A stretch of DNA of 64,000 bases from Pontibacillus marinus BH030004 = DSM 16465 (GTDB taxonomy: Bacteria > Bacillota > Bacilli > Bacillales > BH030062). The DNA is taken from NCBI RefSeq assembly GCF_000425225.1, contig NZ_AULJ01000020.1, positions 1 through 64,000 of the forward strand, read 5' to 3'. Positions 24,231 to 32,921 of the stretch are shown piece after piece. Both the position numbers and the translations under genes were made by a program. Under the pieces are notes generated by a model. That model was given only the letters and a program-made list of their open reading frames with translations, did not search any database and was not told where the DNA came from. The number at the start of each line of letters is the position of its first letter. Position 1 is the stretch's first letter.

Positions 24231-25250
24231 ATGAGTTCTGGATTATTTTCACCGATTACTTTCGGAAAAGTCACCTTAAAAAACCGCATAGTCATGTCAC
24301 CAATGTGTATGTATTCTTGTGAACAAAAAGATGGCAAAGTGGTCCCTTTTCATTTAGCCCATTATGAAAGTCGTGCTGCTGGCCAAGCTGGATTAGTCTT
24401 TACAGAAGCTACAGCTGTATTGCCTGAGGGACGTATTTCAGAAGAGGATCTTGGTATTTGGAATGATGAACATATCGAAGGACTACAACAAATAAATGAG
24501 GGAATCCATAGACATGGTGCTCGAAGTGGAATTCAATTAGCTCATGCTGGGCGTAAAGCTGTAATTGACGGAGATATATTCGCACCAAGTTCAGTTCCTT
24601 ACAAAGATGATTGGAAAGTACCTAAAGAAATGACTAAAGAAGATATTAAACGAACCATAGATGCTTTCGCTGAAGGTGCTAGAAGAGCTAAAGAAGCACA
24701 TTTTGATATCATTGAACTTCATGGTGCACATGGATACTTAATTAACCAATTCCTCTCCCCTTTAACGAATAAGCGCGAAGATGAATACGGTGGAGACCGT
24801 GAAAGCCGTTTTCGTTTCTTAGATGAAATCATTGAAGCTGTAAAAACAACATGGGATGGTCCCATTTTCGTACGTATATCTGCAAATGAATATCACCCCG
24901 AAGGTAATACTATGGATGACTTTTTATACTTCGCTAGAGAAATGAAAAATCATGAGGTGAATCTCATTGACTGCAGCTCTGGAGGAGTCGTATCGGCCCG
25001 ACCAAATGTCTTCCCAGGATATCAGCTTTCGTATGCTGACCAAATTCGTAATGAAGGCGACATTGCTACAGGGGCTGTCGGCATGATCACCTCAGGGATA
25101 CAAGCTGAGGAGGTTATTCAAAACGAACGTGCTGATTTAATCTTTGTTGCCCGTGCCATGCTACGTAACCCGTATTGGGCAAAAGCAGCAGCTGATGAAT
25201 TGGGCGTTGACCTCAATGGGCCAAAACAATATGAACGAGGTTGGATGTAA
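24231..25250 (+). CDS. namA: NADPH dehydrogenase NamA (YqjM), Old Yellow Enzyme family
   Basis: A 339-residue FMN-dependent ene-reductase of the YqjM class, about the same length as YqjM. Key features are the N-terminal [11 protein letters not shown] with the redox-tuning Cys, QLAHAGRKA, and the substrate-binding His-x2-His and Tyr in [25 protein letters not shown] follows, then the FMN phosphate region near GMITSG and FVARAML. It reduces activated C=C bonds with NADPH and is linked to stress by xenobiotic electrophiles. GAGGAGG precedes the ATG. yqjM lies in the same chromosomal segment in B. subtilis. Confidence 0.92.
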   Translation: MSSGLFSPITFGKVTLKNRIVMSPMCMYSCEQKDGKVVPFHLAHYESRAAGQAGLVFTEATAVLPEGRISEEDLGIWNDEHIEGLQQINEGIHRHGARSGIQLAHAGRKAVIDGDIFAPSSVPYKDDWKVPKEMTKEDIKRTIDAFAEGARRAKEAHFDIIELHGAHGYLINQFLSPLTNKREDEYGGDRESRFRFLDEIIEAVKTTWDGPIFVRISANEYHPEGNTMDDFLYFAREMKNHEVNLIDCSSGGVVSARPNVFPGYQLSYADQIRNEGDIATGAVGMITSGIQAEEVIQNERADLIFVARAMLRNPYWAKAAADELGVDLNGPKQYERGWM

Positions 25251-25331
25251 AAGATCCCCTATTTCCTTTGGATATAAACGTTATCTCTGAACAAAATAAG
25301 CATGAATGTCTAATTTGGAGGTAATGAGAAT

Positions 25332-25622
25332 ATGACACTACAAAACGAACATGAAGTACGTGAAATGTTAAAAGGGATCGAGCAAATTGAAGAAGAAGTA
25401 AGAAATGCACAAAACAGTACCGACCCTCAACAAGTTGAAAAGGCTCAAAACGGGATAAAAGAGCTACAGAGTTTGGTTGCAGATGCGCAAGGAAAAGCTA
25501 CAAAAGGAAATGATCAATCGAATGTGCAATTATTTGAAGCTCAACAACAATTAGAACAATACCAACAGCAGATGGAACGTACGCAAAGAAACCTTTCTGC
25601 TCAAAACGATCAAGTACAGTAA
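25332..25622 (+). CDS. Small coiled-coil protein, unknown
   Basis: A 96-residue, Gln/Glu-rich protein predicted to be nearly all helix, with heptad-like spacing in EVREMLKGIEQIEEEVRNAQ and again in LFEAQQQLEQYQQQMERTQR. It has no cysteines and no membrane segment. I cannot name a family with certainty; similar small soluble coiled-coil proteins are common in spore formers. GGAGG lies upstream of the ATG and a strong bidirectional terminator follows. Confidence 0.6.
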   Translation: MTLQNEHEVREMLKGIEQIEEEVRNAQNSTDPQQVEKAQNGIKELQSLVADAQGKATKGNDQSNVQLFEAQQQLEQYQQQMERTQRNLSAQNDQVQ

Positions 25623-25631
25623 AACATAATA

Positions 25632-25666
25632 AGATCCCTTTCCTAATGCACAGGAAAGGGATCTTA
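25632..25666. terminator. Bidirectional terminator
   Basis: AAGATCCCTTTCCT pairs perfectly with AGGAAAGGGATCTT, with T residues on both sides, between convergent genes. Confidence 0.85.
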
Positions 25667-25673
25667 TTTTTAA

Positions 25674-26189
25674 TTACATAGAAACATTCTGATCATTATA
25701 CATGGAATTCGCTACTTTTAATAAATCTTGTTTCGTGTAAGGTAATTCTTTCTCAGGAGTGTAAGTCATTAGCTTAATCGTATAATATCCATTATGTTGT
25801 TTATCTGGCCACTCCAATACTTTCCCAAACTTATTCGTGTTATATAGCGCTGATCGTTCACCATGTATTTTGGTATTCGAAGGAATTTTACTACCTGAGA
25901 ACTCTCCATTCATCACATGAAGATTCAAAGAGCCATTAGAAAAAATCAATTCAACTTCTTTCTTTTTCCCTGGATACACTATTGCCTCTACACTTTGCAC
26001 CTCAAATGGTATATATTTTGGAACAATGATACGTTCTAAATCTTCTTCCGGTATATTTTTTAGGGCTTGTTCAACCTGAGGATAATCACGCATTAGCGTA
26101 TGTATATCAGTTGAATTTGCTTCTTTTTGTGGACCACAAGCAGTTACAACCATGATCATGAATATGGCTAAGAATAATAGATTTTTCAT
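25674..26189 (-). CDS. Lipoprotein, unknown function
   Basis: A 171-residue protein with a lipoprotein signal: MKNLLFLAIFMIMVVTAC, lipobox VTAC, cleavage before Cys18. The mature part has no motif I recognise; it contains EEDLERIIVPKYIPFEV and a C-terminal helix. It would be anchored to the outer face of the membrane. It is a single gene bounded by a terminator shared with the coiled-coil gene. Confidence 0.7.
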   Translation of the reverse strand: MKNLLFLAIFMIMVVTACGPQKEANSTDIHTLMRDYPQVEQALKNIPEEDLERIIVPKYIPFEVQSVEAIVYPGKKKEVELIFSNGSLNLHVMNGEFSGSKIPSNTKIHGERSALYNTNKFGKVLEWPDKQHNGYYTIKLMTYTPEKELPYTKQDLLKVANSMYNDQNVSM

Positions 26190-26322
26190 TGTTTCCCAAC
26201 TTTCATTAAAGGCTTCTACCTATTGGACGACAAATAGAGATAAAATGTTACACATTCGTACAACTTAATTGGTAATTTCTTAAAAATAATTAAAGAAAAA
26301 TTATTGCCCGCATTAAAATAAA

Positions 26323-26346
26323 GGTGCCTCAAGGAATTGAGACACC
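26323..26346 (-). terminator. Terminator of SPOCS-like gene 1
   Basis: GGTGCCTCAA pairs with TTGAGACACC around a 4-nt loop; T-rich on the minus strand. Confidence 0.75.
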
Positions 26347-26361
26347 CTTATAATTTGAAGA

Positions 26362-27111
26362 TTATTCTTCGAAGAATGTTTCTTCTTCTGTTGGGCCAGC
26401 TTCAGCACGTCGTTGTACTTGAGTTAAACGTAAAACAAAGTCAATTGCCATTTTCTCAGTAATTTTGTTGAATTGTCCCCAAGTATTAAAGTTCTCTGTG
26501 AAATCTCTTTGACTTACTCGTGCTCTTAGTAATTTACATTCTACAGGCTCATTAAGGTTCTCAAACGTGATAGAGCCGAATTCGCAACGATCTGCCCCCA
26601 TACCTTTATCATCTGTCACTCTAATTTCTTGGATTTGGTTACTCTTTTGGCTATTTGCAATCAGAACGGTATTTAAATCAGGTAATGTTATTCTTTCATA
26701 ACATTTAAAAGGAACATTTACGCTATAGTCTTTCACATAACCTTCAGGGCCTTCTGAATACTGAATGTTTTTGTGTACATACCCTTCAACATAAACATCT
26801 AAAATGTTCGTTTGGTTTGCTACTTCTAGGGATGGGTTCTCAATAGGGATTACCTGACATTGAGTTAGATGCACATTTTTTCTAATGTGTTTAATATCAT
26901 TTGCATAAGTCGGAAGTTTAATGTCCGCTTCAACTCTTGCTGAAATATTAGCATCCGTTAACGCTACAGTACGCTCAAAATTTCGAGGGTCAATATATTG
27001 GAGTTCATCAACATTACAAAAAGTATCATGAGTTTTTGCTTTATCGACACCCATCATTGGAGGACAATGTCCGTTCTTGCTTCCGCCACATCTTCCTGTG
27101 TTCTTCTTCAT
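26362..27111 (-). CDS. SPOCS/DUF3794-like spore protein, paralogue 1
   Basis: A 249-residue soluble protein. The N-terminus is Cys-rich (GRCGGSKNGHCPP). The core shares a pattern with two proteins further along: an alternating strand region, IRKNVHLTQCQVIP, then YVEGYVHKNIQYSEG, and a short FKCYERITL strand. The TQC and (V/F)xKNIQY elements recall SPOCS (DUF3794) domains of spore-envelope proteins; this family call is by eye. It lies in a block with CotZ-type genes, which supports a spore role. The start is the ATG at 27111 with AGGAGTG 6 nt upstream. Confidence 0.65.
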   Translation of the reverse strand: MKKNTGRCGGSKNGHCPPMMGVDKAKTHDTFCNVDELQYIDPRNFERTVALTDANISARVEADIKLPTYANDIKHIRKNVHLTQCQVIPIENPSLEVANQTNILDVYVEGYVHKNIQYSEGPEGYVKDYSVNVPFKCYERITLPDLNTVLIANSQKSNQIQEIRVTDDKGMGADRCEFGSITFENLNEPVECKLLRARVSQRDFTENFNTWGQFNKITEKMAIDFVLRLTQVQRRAEAGPTEEETFFEE

Positions 27112-27387
27112 CCAATTCACTCCTATAAATTTTATTGTCGAAATATATAAAACCCTATACACACATTTTTAACGTGATGTAAAAAGGCTTTATTATTTCT
27201 GACTTACTATTTGTATATGCGTGATGTTCACTATAGGAGTGGACAAATGTAGTATGGCATTTCAATCATTTTTCAGTGCTATTATCATATAAACGAACTG
27301 GAAAAAGTATCGGAATGGTAATCAGAGGTTTATTTATACATACTTAAAGGGTGCCTTAAAGTCCAGACACCCCTTACAACTTTTAAT
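27112..27387. other. Intergenic stretch between spore-type genes
   Basis: 276 bp with no ORF. It holds the promoter region of paralogue 1 and a weak hairpin at 27349-27372 (GGGTGCCT/AGACACCC) that may terminate the acidic-repeat gene. Confidence 0.5.
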
Positions 27388-29292
27388 TTAAATAGGAAGA
27401 TACTGATTCTGACTTAATTCTATCAAAAGTGTTACTGCCCCATTTAATTGTAGATGTTTAGGTTGATTCTCCCTATCTACATCATAATGCCACAAACATT
27501 GAATATCTTTTAAATCATGGGCAATCTCATGAGCTAGCTTTTGATAAGATTCTAAGTGCATGCTATGACTATTTCCATCAAACGTGTATTCTTTTTCATA
27601 CTCTTCAGCTTTTTCTGGTGTTGTCATCCAGATAACATCTACACTTTTTTCCCACTCAATTGGGAATTGAATAGATTGGATTGATTTTTTGGTATCTTGC
27701 CCTTCAAACTCTACTTCTACTACTAAGATTCCTTTAAAAAAGACGGTTGATGATGGTAAAAGCACCTTACTCTTTAAAGAAGAAATGGACCATCTTATTT
27801 TCTTAATAATAGAAATCGGTGTGTGTAATTCTATTTCTTTTAAAATATCAACCTCTAGCTTTACATTTGCAAGGGTTACTGGAAGTTTGACAATAACTGA
27901 AGGATCTTCTAAATAACGATCTTCAGCATGGTATTCATTTATTTTCTCTTCTTCTTGCTCTTCTTCCTCTACGCTCTCTTCATCATCTATATCCATTACA
28001 TGATCAGATTCATCTGAACAATATACATTCATAAGAAATTCTAAAAATCGATCTAATGGAAATGATCTATTATCTTCAATCTCATCGAAGTATTCAATCA
28101 CATCCTCCATAAATTGTAAGGATGTTTCATCTTCATCATCCGTTTCTTCAAGAATTGAGAGCATTTCTTGTTGAAGAGATTCGTTGTGATCAATTTCTTC
28201 TTCATCGCTTTGATCAAAATCCTCTGATTCTTCATCTGTTGAATCTTCCTCAACATTTGTCTCTATCTCTGGTTCAGGCTTTTCAAGTTCATGATCTCCT
28301 AGCTCAAGTGAAGAGCCCTCTTCTAACATAGATGTAAATTCTTCTTGAAAGGGAGTTCCTTCCTGGATTTCATCATTTTGATCTTCTTCATTATTTCCTT
28401 CATCTGTATATTCTTCACTTTGCTCCTCGGCTGAATCTTCCTCTAATATCGATGTAAAATCGTTATGAAATGATTCTTCTTCAATCTCCTCATCTTCATA
28501 CACTTCATTTATAGAATCATTATTCTTATCACTTTCATCTGAAGAATCGTCGATGGTAGCTTCTTCTAAGTTTACATCTGTTTTTTCTTCTTCATCGTGA
28601 ACAGATTGTTCGTTATCTAACATAGTTGTGAATTCATTTACAAATGGATTCTCTTGTTCTAAGCTCCCATCTTGAAAAGGGTTAGGAGCTGCGAAGTTTT
28701 CGTTCTGGTCCTGGTAATCTTCAACTCTCTCTTCTTCGAAACTGTTATCATCCTCTTCATCATCTATTTCACTTCCTGAGTACTCCTCTAACATTGCAGT
28801 GAATTCATTTATAAAAGGATTTCTCTTATTTCTCCGTTCAACATGATCAGATCTTGTAGAAAAGCTCTCTTCTTCAGTTTCCTCTTCATTTTCTTCCTTT
28901 CCCTCATCCTGCTCTTGTTCTTGCCATAATGACGTTTCCATATCATCCATGGATCCAGAGTAGGATAGAGAGGGGATATCAAGCATGCTTGAGAACTCAT
29001 CAATAAATGATGAAACTCTTTCCTCACTTGACTCAACTTCACTGTCACTTGATACGAATGGCTCATTCTTATACTCTTTATCAACAACCTCGGGTGGTGA
29101 AAAGAGTGTTGGCTTTGTTTCAGAATCTAACCTGTTCGGAAAATTCGTTCTTCTCTTGTTCATATGGTTAGATTCATTCCCAACTCGACTACTTCTACGG
29201 AAAGGGTTAATCTTTTTAAACTCAGAGTATTTATTCTCCATCTTTTTCGGGAAGGTCCTATTCAAGAAGCTCCCTCTCCCATCCCTCCTCAC
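27388..29292 (-). CDS. Large acidic repeat protein with C-terminal SPOCS-like domain
   Basis: A protein of up to 634 residues. The N-terminal 60 are basic (RRDGRGSF, FRRSSRV). Residues about 80-420 are extremely Glu/Asp/Ser-rich and carry six copies of a short hydrophobic motif, consensus PFxxEFTxMLEE, spaced about 40-65 residues apart. The last 170 residues form a folded domain beginning VIVKLPVTLANVKLEVDI, with IKKIRWSIS and VFFKGILVVEVEF, the same strand pattern as the SPOCS-like neighbours. The protein looks like a disordered multivalent linker tethered to a spore layer. The start is uncertain: the GTG at 29292 lacks a clear RBS, and a TTG or the ATG at residue 18 are alternatives. Confidence 0.6.
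   Translation of the reverse strand: MRRDGRGSFLNRTFPKKMENKYSEFKKINPFRRSSRVGNESNHMNKRRTNFPNRLDSETKPTLFSPPEVVDKEYKNEPFVSSDSEVESSEERVSSFIDEFSSMLDIPSLSYSGSMDDMETSLWQEQEQDEGKEENEEETEEESFSTRSDHVERRNKRNPFINEFTAMLEEYSGSEIDDEEDDNSFEEERVEDYQDQNENFAAPNPFQDGSLEQENPFVNEFTTMLDNEQSVHDEEEKTDVNLEEATIDDSSDESDKNNDSINEVYEDEEIEEESFHNDFTSILEEDSAEEQSEEYTDEGNNEEDQNDEIQEGTPFQEEFTSMLEEGSSLELGDHELEKPEPEIETNVEEDSTDEESEDFDQSDEEEIDHNESLQQEMLSILEETDDEDETSLQFMEDVIEYFDEIEDNRSFPLDRFLEFLMNVYCSDESDHVMDIDDEESVEEEEQEEEKINEYHAEDRYLEDPSVIVKLPVTLANVKLEVDILKEIELHTPISIIKKIRWSISSLKSKVLLPSSTVFFKGILVVEVEFEGQDTKKSIQSIQFPIEWEKSVDVIWMTTPEKAEEYEKEYTFDGNSHSMHLESYQKLAHEIAHDLKDIQCLWHYDVDRENQPKHLQLNGAVTLLIELSQNQYLPI
28143..29014 (-). repeat. Six-copy acidic protein repeat inside the coding region
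   Basis: Copies encode FIDEFSSML (near 29000), FINEFTAML (near 28803), FVNEFTTML (near 28632), FHNDFTSIL (near 28456), FQEEFTSML (near 28338) and a degenerate LQQEMLSIL (near 28163). Each is followed by an acidic linker. Confidence 0.8.
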
Positions 29293-29316
29293 TCATGAAT
29301 ATTTGAAAGCTTTCGA

Positions 29317-30087
29317 TCAATCACAATCATCATGACAATCATGATCGTGGTGAGATGAAATATGAACCTGTTGGTTTTGTAGGACCTTAATACAAATATC
29401 CACGACCATTTTTTCCTCTATCTTATTGAAATAGCCTTCTCCAAGTGGTGATTCTCCTGGTAATGAAACACGGTCAATTGCTTCATCCCATTCGATAATC
29501 TTACTTGAGATTAACTCACAAAATGGCAATTCATTATAAAATTGACTGCTCTCCTGATGGAATTGTGAAAGATCATTCATTAATAATTCATCTTTCTCTG
29601 GATATCCCGTACCCAATGGCTTAGAAACCATAAAATCAAATTCCTGTCTGTTATTAACTTCAGGCATTACTGGCATAGAAAGATACTTCTTCACTTCTGT
29701 TACACAGTCAAAAGGAATATCTACTGTGTATGAATGAAGGTCTGATGCTACTGATTTTGAAGTATTGTTTTCTATGTCCGTACAAGGACTTGCATATTGG
29801 ATATTTTTTCGAACAAACCCTTTTACAAATAATTTATTTGACGGAAGTAGTAAACGACACTGAGTTAGTTTTACTTGCTTTTTAATATCTTTTATTTCTA
29901 AAACTGGTTCTGGAAATTTTATTTTGGCATCTAATTTCATTTGTAAGTTTAACTGAGCCAGCACTACAGGAATCTTCGAGAAAACTTTCCCCCTTGAACA
30001 ATGTGGATCCTGGTGATGTGAATCACATTCGTATAAATTTGATGAGACTTCAAAATTGTTGTTTTTGTGGTTAGTATTTTCGGACAT
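29317..30087 (-). CDS. SPOCS-like spore protein, paralogue 2
   Basis: A 256-residue protein. After a polar N-terminus it has KIPVVLAQLNLQMKLDA, then IKDIKKQVKLTQCRLLLPS, LFVKGFVRKNIQYASP and a strand VDIPFDCVTEV. The C-terminal half contains DLSQFHQESSQFYNELPFCE and an EGYFNKIEEKM segment, ending in a His/Asp/Cys tail that may bind metal. It is a close paralogue of the next gene, so the pair is a tandem duplication. It ends 24 bp before the acidic repeat gene, probably one operon. The ATG at 30087 follows GGGAGG by 7-8 nt. Confidence 0.7.
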   Translation of the reverse strand: MSENTNHKNNNFEVSSNLYECDSHHQDPHCSRGKVFSKIPVVLAQLNLQMKLDAKIKFPEPVLEIKDIKKQVKLTQCRLLLPSNKLFVKGFVRKNIQYASPCTDIENNTSKSVASDLHSYTVDIPFDCVTEVKKYLSMPVMPEVNNRQEFDFMVSKPLGTGYPEKDELLMNDLSQFHQESSQFYNELPFCELISSKIIEWDEAIDRVSLPGESPLGEGYFNKIEEKMVVDICIKVLQNQQVHISSHHDHDCHDDCD

Positions 30088-30115
30088 ATTGGGTTCCTCC
30101 CTAAACAAGATAGTG

Positions 30116-30142
30116 TATCCTATGCAGGTTACCTGTCTATGT
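30116..30142 (-). promoter_or_regulatory. SigK-type promoter of paralogue 2
   Basis: Minus strand: AC (30141-30142), 16-bp spacer, CATAGGATA (30116-30124). It matches the SigK pattern AC-N16/17-CATANNNTA, 29 bp before the ATG. Confidence 0.6.
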
Positions 30143-30229
30143 TCTGGGCGATTGTCACATAAGTTCGATTGATGCTTGGATATTCACCTAGCTTCAAAGG
30201 ATTTGGTGAATATTTTATTACAAATAAAA

Positions 30230-30270
30230 AAAGCATTAGTGTTCTCTAATTATGAGAGCACTAATGCTTT
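30230..30270 (-). terminator. Terminator of paralogue 3
   Basis: AAAGCATTAGTGTTCTC pairs with GAGAGCACTAATGCTTT (one G-T pair), with seven T residues on the minus strand. Confidence 0.9.
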
Positions 30271-30295
30271 CCTGTATTCAATCGATTTAAAGCGT

Positions 30296-31069
30296 TTAGA
30301 GTGAGTTAACACGTACTTGTTGCTTCTGTAATACTTTAATTCTAAATCTAATCATCATTTTTTCTACAACATTATGGAAGTAGCCTTCTTTAACCGGGCT
30401 ATCTCCTGTAGTGCGTCGATCAGTAGCTTCATCCCAGGCAATTACATCACTTGAAATAAGTTCACAGAAAGGAAATTCATTGTAACTCTGTGACTCCATA
30501 AAGTGAAATTGAGAAAGATCAGAAGAAAGGTATTTATCCTTTTCTGGGAAGCCAGTTCCTAGATCTTGTGCTCTGAAGAAGCTAAATTCTTCATTATCAC
30601 TTGATATTGGTCTCACCACGTTCTCAACAGTAACCATTGTTGTACAAGAAAACGGAACTCTAACCGTCTTGGATTTTACGTCAGAGTTTACACAATCTCT
30701 AGACGTTCCAGGTACGGGTGTTTCATATTGAATGTTTTTACGAACAAAGCCTTTTAAAAATAATGGGAATTCTCCACTAGCATAAGGATCGCTACTAACA
30801 GCATTTGTCATAAGTCTACATTGCACAATTTCTACAGTATGCTTTACTTTTTTGATCTCTTGTACTGGATCATGAAAATGAATGTTAGCACTTAAATTTG
30901 TTGTAACATCGAATTCTCCTAATACCACAGGGACTTTAACAATTGGAGTTTGCCCTCCAGGATAAATAACTCGGTCACCAACAACTGGGGTATTTTCACA
31001 CTCACCAAGTGAAGCTGTTTCACTTACTTCTATACAATCTGTTCTTTCATTAATGTGATTGTCGCTCAC
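30296..31069 (-). CDS. SPOCS-like spore protein, paralogue 3
   Basis: A 257-residue protein and tandem paralogue of the gene downstream. Shared blocks are VKVPVVLGEFDVTTNLSA, IKKVKHTVEIVQCRL, LFLKGFVRKNIQYETP, DLSQFHFMESQSYNEFPFCE and EGYFHNVVEKMMI. The true start is the GTG at 31069, with AGGAGG eight nt upstream; the open frame continues upstream into the promoter. It is a single-gene unit with its own terminator and a SigK-like -10, consistent with mother-cell expression late in sporulation. Position in the coat or exosporium cannot be told. Confidence 0.7.
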   Translation of the reverse strand: MSDNHINERTDCIEVSETASLGECENTPVVGDRVIYPGGQTPIVKVPVVLGEFDVTTNLSANIHFHDPVQEIKKVKHTVEIVQCRLMTNAVSSDPYASGEFPLFLKGFVRKNIQYETPVPGTSRDCVNSDVKSKTVRVPFSCTTMVTVENVVRPISSDNEEFSFFRAQDLGTGFPEKDKYLSSDLSQFHFMESQSYNEFPFCELISSDVIAWDEATDRRTTGDSPVKEGYFHNVVEKMMIRFRIKVLQKQQVRVNSL

Positions 31070-31102
31070 TATAAATTCCTCCTTAGTATTGTAGTACACT
31101 TT

Positions 31103-31111
31103 TATACTATG
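31103..31111 (-). promoter_or_regulatory. SigK-like -10 box of paralogue 3
   Basis: Minus strand CATAGTATA fits CATANNNTA, 34 bp upstream of the GTG. No AC -35 is found at exactly 16-17 bp. Confidence 0.45.
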
Positions 31112-31282
31112 CAAAACACCCTTACAAGCATGGACGAAACCATCAAGATAAATGCGGAAATTTACTAGAACCATAGGTATAAGTATAGGAGACAAACCTT
31201 AATAGAATTAAAAAAAGTTAACTAGGTACTAGCACAGATTGACCCACTGGGCACATAGTATTTAACGTGAGGAGGAGAGTAT

Positions 31283-32473
31283 ATGGAAAATAAAAATTTA
31301 CTTGCTGCCGATATCGGCAACAGTTGGTACAAAGTACTTGCGTCAGATCAAGGTGAATTATCGGAATACAAAATGCCGAATGCGATTGCGTTGTTCGACG
31401 AAGAATTTCATGAAAAACCTTATGATGAGGAGGAAATGGAGCTTGAAGATAATTTAATCGTTGAGGTTAAAAGTCATGCTATCGTCGATAAAAGAGAAAT
31501 TTTTTATATTGGTAAATCTGCAACGAGGCAAAAGAATGTCAGTCTAACATCTTTTAATAACCAAAAAGTAGATGAAATTCGAACTTACATTTTACTATTT
31601 GGAATCTCAGCCTATCATGCTATTCTAGCTAATCCAGATGAAACAGAACTTGATTATCAGATCGACCAATTAGCTGTGTCCTTACCTACTACTCAATATA
31701 AGGAAAAGAAGGAATCCATTAAACAACGCTTAACGGGTACACATACGATTATTTTTCATAAGGTCCCTGGAGTAGATGAGCCTAAGGAAATAGCGGTGAA
31801 TTTACATGTTAATGATGTCATCGTTGGTGCTGAAGGTGCATGTGCGTATTTAGGAATGACGCGTAACCTTGAAAGTCTTGAAATAAAAGATAGCGACCTT
31901 TATAGAGACTCAAAGAAAGGAATAATCATCGGAGATTTAGGTGGAGATTCTGTTGATTTCGTAGGCATAAAAAATAATAAACCTGTTGCATCCGTAGAGG
32001 GTGAGCCTTTCGGAATTAATCAATTCTTAGATAATATCATCCAAAAAGTTAGCAAAAATGAATTATATAAATTTGATTCGCGCTCTGAACTTGAAGAAAA
32101 ACTTGCTGCAGGTCAATCGGAGTGGTACGTTGAGCCATTCGCTGGTGTAAGAAAGGATATAAGCAAATACATTATTCCTCAATTAAAGTTAATGGCGATC
32201 AAGTACCTCGAACTGTTTGATCGAGTTCGAAGCAGTTCTAGTGAAATAAAAGGAGCAGTACGTTACATTGCGGTTGGTGGTGCTGCTAGTCTAGCTAAGA
32301 GGCAAATTCAAGAAGCAGCTGTAAAGTGGGCAGAACGAGGCCGTCCTATTGAATTATACTTCCCAGAAGATATGGATACACTAAATGTTCACGGCTTATT
32401 AATTTTAGCCAAAATGAACCAATTGAAACTAGAAAAGCAGACCAACTCTGAATACGTACTCACTAATAGTTAG
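31283..32473 (+). CDS. ParM/StbA-family actin-like protein
   Basis: A 396-residue actin-fold ATPase. Phosphate-1 loop: LAADIGNSWYKV at the N-terminus; phosphate-2: IIIGDLGGDSVDFVG near residue 215; adenosine motif: RYIAVGGAASLAKR near residue 330. The spacing is that of ParM/Alp proteins rather than MreB or FtsA. Family members form dynamic filaments, mostly for plasmid segregation. Here no plasmid replication gene is near; the neighbours are spore-protein genes. It is divergent from paralogue 3 and sits 12 bp before a small partner gene. GAGGAGG precedes the ATG. Confidence 0.85.
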   Translation: MENKNLLAADIGNSWYKVLASDQGELSEYKMPNAIALFDEEFHEKPYDEEEMELEDNLIVEVKSHAIVDKREIFYIGKSATRQKNVSLTSFNNQKVDEIRTYILLFGISAYHAILANPDETELDYQIDQLAVSLPTTQYKEKKESIKQRLTGTHTIIFHKVPGVDEPKEIAVNLHVNDVIVGAEGACAYLGMTRNLESLEIKDSDLYRDSKKGIIIGDLGGDSVDFVGIKNNKPVASVEGEPFGINQFLDNIIQKVSKNELYKFDSRSELEEKLAAGQSEWYVEPFAGVRKDISKYIIPQLKLMAIKYLELFDRVRSSSSEIKGAVRYIAVGGAASLAKRQIQEAAVKWAERGRPIELYFPEDMDTLNVHGLLILAKMNQLKLEKQTNSEYVLTNS

Positions 32474-32485
32474 TGGGGGCTGAAT

Positions 32486-32860
32486 ATGTCAAAAAATTAT
32501 ATTGATTATACAAATAAAACGGTCTTATCGATCCCTGACCACTTTATTCATGTTAAGACAGGGGAAACGCAGCAGGTTTCTAGATCTGTCGAAAATCAAA
32601 TTCGGTACCACACGAACAATAATACGCTAAGTCATTTGATCTTTTCTGCACTAAGTGATTATGTAAATAGCTCTCATAAACCTACTGAAATTCACGGATC
32701 TAATGATGTCCTAAGTGAGTTATTGGAAATTAAAAAAATGCTACGACAAGGAAACTTTAACTCAAAGGTCACACAACAAAACAGCTCCAATCATTTTATA
32801 CAAGAAAAAGACTTAGATATAAAAGAATTAGAAGATGTCCTCGAGGCATTTGGTGGATAG
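32486..32860 (+). CDS. Small partner of the actin-like protein (ParR-like position)
   Basis: A 124-residue soluble protein. The first 60 residues could form a small DNA-binding fold (VLSIPDHFIHVKTGETQQVS then RSVENQIRYHTNNNTLSHLI). A linker follows, then an acidic C-terminus KELEDVLEAFGG, the kind of tail by which ParR/AlfB adaptors contact their filament. No direct family match is recognised; the role rests on its place 12 bp after the actin gene. GGGGG lies before the ATG. A terminator closes the two-gene operon. Confidence 0.55.
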   Translation: MSKNYIDYTNKTVLSIPDHFIHVKTGETQQVSRSVENQIRYHTNNNTLSHLIFSALSDYVNSSHKPTEIHGSNDVLSELLEIKKMLRQGNFNSKVTQQNSSNHFIQEKDLDIKELEDVLEAFGG

Positions 32861-32871
32861 ACTATGTAGAT

Positions 32872-32899
32872 AAGGTGAACGGATCACGTTCACCTTTTT
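32872..32899 (+). terminator. Terminator of actin-like operon
   Basis: AAGGTGAAC pairs with GTTCACCTT around a 7-nt loop, then T residues. Confidence 0.85.
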
Positions 32900-32921
32900 C
32901 TATGAAATGAAAGAAGCTACT

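Noticed and set aside
31196-31282. Centromere (parC-like) repeats upstream of the actin gene
   Set aside because: No direct repeats were found; only one short CTAG-N3-CTAG palindrome, too weak to call.
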